Made by a program: the position numbers and the translations under genes
Notes under the pieces: generated by a model
The model's input: the letters and a program-made list of their open reading frames with translations, nothing else
Databases searched by the model: none
Told to the model about the DNA's origin: nothing
DNA from: CAVVEC01 sp963747105
GTDB taxonomy: Bacteria > Acidobacteriota > Terriglobia > Terriglobales > Acidobacteriaceae
DNA: 64,000 nt
Assembly (NCBI GenBank): GCA_963747105.1
Contig: CAVVEC010000004.1
Coordinates: 1 to 64,000, forward strand
Reading direction: 5' to 3'
Shown here: piece after piece, positions 62,922-64,000 of the stretch
Position numbering within the stretch: position 1 is the stretch's first letter
Layout of the letters: the number at the start of each line of letters is the position of its first letter

Positions 62922-63185
62922 TTATTTGACTTCGGCTGGCTCGATCATCACAAACTTGCCCATCTGACCGCGATCCTTGAACACGATCCGGCCGGTGATC
63001 TTGGCAAACAGGGTGTCGTCCTTGCCGCGGCCAACGTTTAAACCCGGCTTTACACGGGTGCCGCGCTGGCGCACGATGATGGTGCCGCCGGGAACCAGTT
63101 GTCCGCCAAAAGCCTTAAAGCCGAGCCGCTGCGCATTCGAGTCGCGGCCGTTTCGTGAAGTGCCTTGTCCTTTTTTGTGTGCCAT
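62922..63185 (-). CDS. rpmA: 50S ribosomal protein L27
   Basis: 87 residues: MAHKKGQGTSRNGRDSNAQR, LGFKAFGGQLVPGGTIIVRQ, RGTRVKPGLNVGRGKDDTLF. The N-terminus (MAHKKG) reaches the peptidyl transferase centre. Full-length, next to rplU and obgE in the standard order. Confidence 0.97.
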   Translation of the reverse strand: MAHKKGQGTSRNGRDSNAQRLGFKAFGGQLVPGGTIIVRQRGTRVKPGLNVGRGKDDTLFAKITGRIVFKDRGQMGKFVMIEPAEVK

Positions 63186-63238
63186 AGCTAGTTTCCAGTT
63201 TCGAGTTTCTGACTATCCCAGCAGCGATCCTGTCTTTG

Positions 63239-63331
63239 TTGTCATCCCGAGCGGAGCGAGGGATCTGCAGTTCCTGCAGGCTCCAAGAAAACCGCAGATT
63301 CCTCGTCGCTCCGCTCCTCGGAATGACAATT
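63239..63331. repeat. GAGCGGAGCGAG-type long palindromic repeat (copy 3)
   Basis: TTGTCATCCCGAGCGGAGCG, GGATCTGCAGTTCC on the left; CCGCAGATTCCTCGTCGCTC, CCTCGGAATGACAA on the right. In the rplU-rpmA intergenic region, where it could separate or attenuate expression. Confidence 0.75.
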
Positions 63332-63379
63332 TCCGGGGTTTCGTCACAACCTAAGCTTCTGAGCTGCCCAGATCCCCAG

Positions 63380-63880
63380 TTACTTCTTTTTCTTCGGCGC
63401 GGCTTTCTTTGCGGCCGGCTTCCTGGGCGCAGCTTTCTTTTTCGCCGGAGCTGCTGCCTTAGCTTCGGTCTTGACCTCTCCGGCTCCGGCCTCTACTGGA
63501 GCAGCCTTCTTGGGTTTTACTACCTTTTTCGGAAGCTCGGGAGCGGTAAACTTCTGCCCGTCAAAAGCGACTTCGGTAATGCGCACCGCGGTGAACTGTT
63601 GACGATGTCCGCGGAGCTTCTTGTACTGCTTCTTGCGCTTGTAGTGGAAAACCAGGATCTTCTTCTCCCGGCCCTGCTCGACCACCTCGCCCACAACTCG
63701 CGCTTCCGATTGTGGCTTGCCGATCTGGCCTTCGCCGGCCGAGACCGCCAGCACATCGCTGAACTCAATTTTGCCGTGGCTGCCGGTGCCACGCTCTTCC
63801 GAACCCACGCTCTCCACGCGGATCACATCGCCGGGCGCCACCCGGTACTGCTTCCCACCTGTGCGGATGACCGCGTACAT
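63380..63880 (-). CDS. rplU: 50S ribosomal protein L21 with Lys/Ala-rich tail
   Basis: 166 residues from ATG 63880 (MYAVIRTGGKQYRVAPGDVI). The L21 core is complete: FSDVLAVSAGEGQIGKP, VVEQGREKKILVFHYKRKKQ, YKKLRGHRQQFTAVRITEV. L21 normally ends near residue 103; here about 60 more residues follow, dominated by K, A and P (e.g. KAAAPAKKKAAPRKPAAKK), like a histone H1 tail. The tail is in frame and uninterrupted. First gene of rplU-rpmA-obgE. Confidence 0.94.
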   Translation of the reverse strand: MYAVIRTGGKQYRVAPGDVIRVESVGSEERGTGSHGKIEFSDVLAVSAGEGQIGKPQSEARVVGEVVEQGREKKILVFHYKRKKQYKKLRGHRQQFTAVRITEVAFDGQKFTAPELPKKVVKPKKAAPVEAGAGEVKTEAKAAAPAKKKAAPRKPAAKKAAPKKKK

Positions 63881-64000
63881 GCTTATGCCTCCGTCAAATC
63901 CAGCCGGACACACGCTCGTGCGACCGGGCAAACTTGATGATTTCTGTGCTTGCTGCTTTCCGCGTCGGCGCTCTCGGCAACGAATGCGGACGGCCCCAGA

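Overview
The window is 64 kb of GC-rich chromosome, coding on both strands. It most likely comes from an Acidobacteriota bacterium of the Terriglobia/Koribacter type. That assignment is inferred from gene style (RDD proteins with long proline-rich N-termini, secreted TPR/HEAT proteins, an M2 peptidase, a TIGR01777 protein, Gram-negative LptD and Tol/Exb/TonB) and from the dense intergenic palindromes; there is no rRNA in the window to confirm it. No tRNA, rRNA, CRISPR array or prophage was seen.

Layout. 1-9.4 kb: C-terminus of a HAO-like multiheme cytochrome, DinB-like protein, radical SAM protein, amino-acid racemase, adenosine deaminase, permease, UvrD/PcrA helicase, DUF971. 9.6-25 kb: rpmB, FKBP, RidA, RelA/SpoT, HEAT protein, epimerase, two exported Cys-rich proteins, APC transporter, RDD protein, LptD, GT-C-like membrane protein. 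25-37.6 kb: hemL, deacetylase, deoxynucleoside kinase, a DpnI-like endonuclease with a small zinc-ribbon partner, two AbrB-type proteins, panB-lipoprotein-panC, methyltransferase, 3-methyladenine glycosylase, a Fic pair, and a Bcp peroxiredoxin whose peroxidatic position is UGA. 37.7-46.3 kb, minus strand: tgt-yajC-secD-secF followed by tonB-exbB-exbD-exbD-TPR. 46.4-64 kb: phosphodiesterase, thrS, a REP-associated tyrosine transposase (RAYT), M2 peptidase, plsC, folC, accD, cobO, rlmH, rsfS, nadD, a hybrid histidine kinase, obgE, rpmA, rplU.

Two observations stand out. First, the bcp-like gene (35686-36147, minus) has one in-frame UGA exactly at the peroxidatic cysteine. It is followed 17 nt later by an 8-bp hairpin with a GUU loop and a bulged U, as expected for a bacterial SECIS, so the gene probably encodes a selenocysteine peroxiredoxin. 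Second, the RAYT gene at 49.6-50.1 kb is flanked by GTAG/GGAG-headed palindromes. About a dozen related palindromes are scattered across the window, and several lie in frame inside pcrA and tgt, adding peptide to essential enzymes.

Caution on quality. About 15 genes, many of them essential (secD, secF, tgt, folC, obgE, rsfS), need single-base frameshifts to give full-length proteins. I read these as consensus indels in the assembly rather than pseudogenes, and have annotated each gene as one locus across its breaks.
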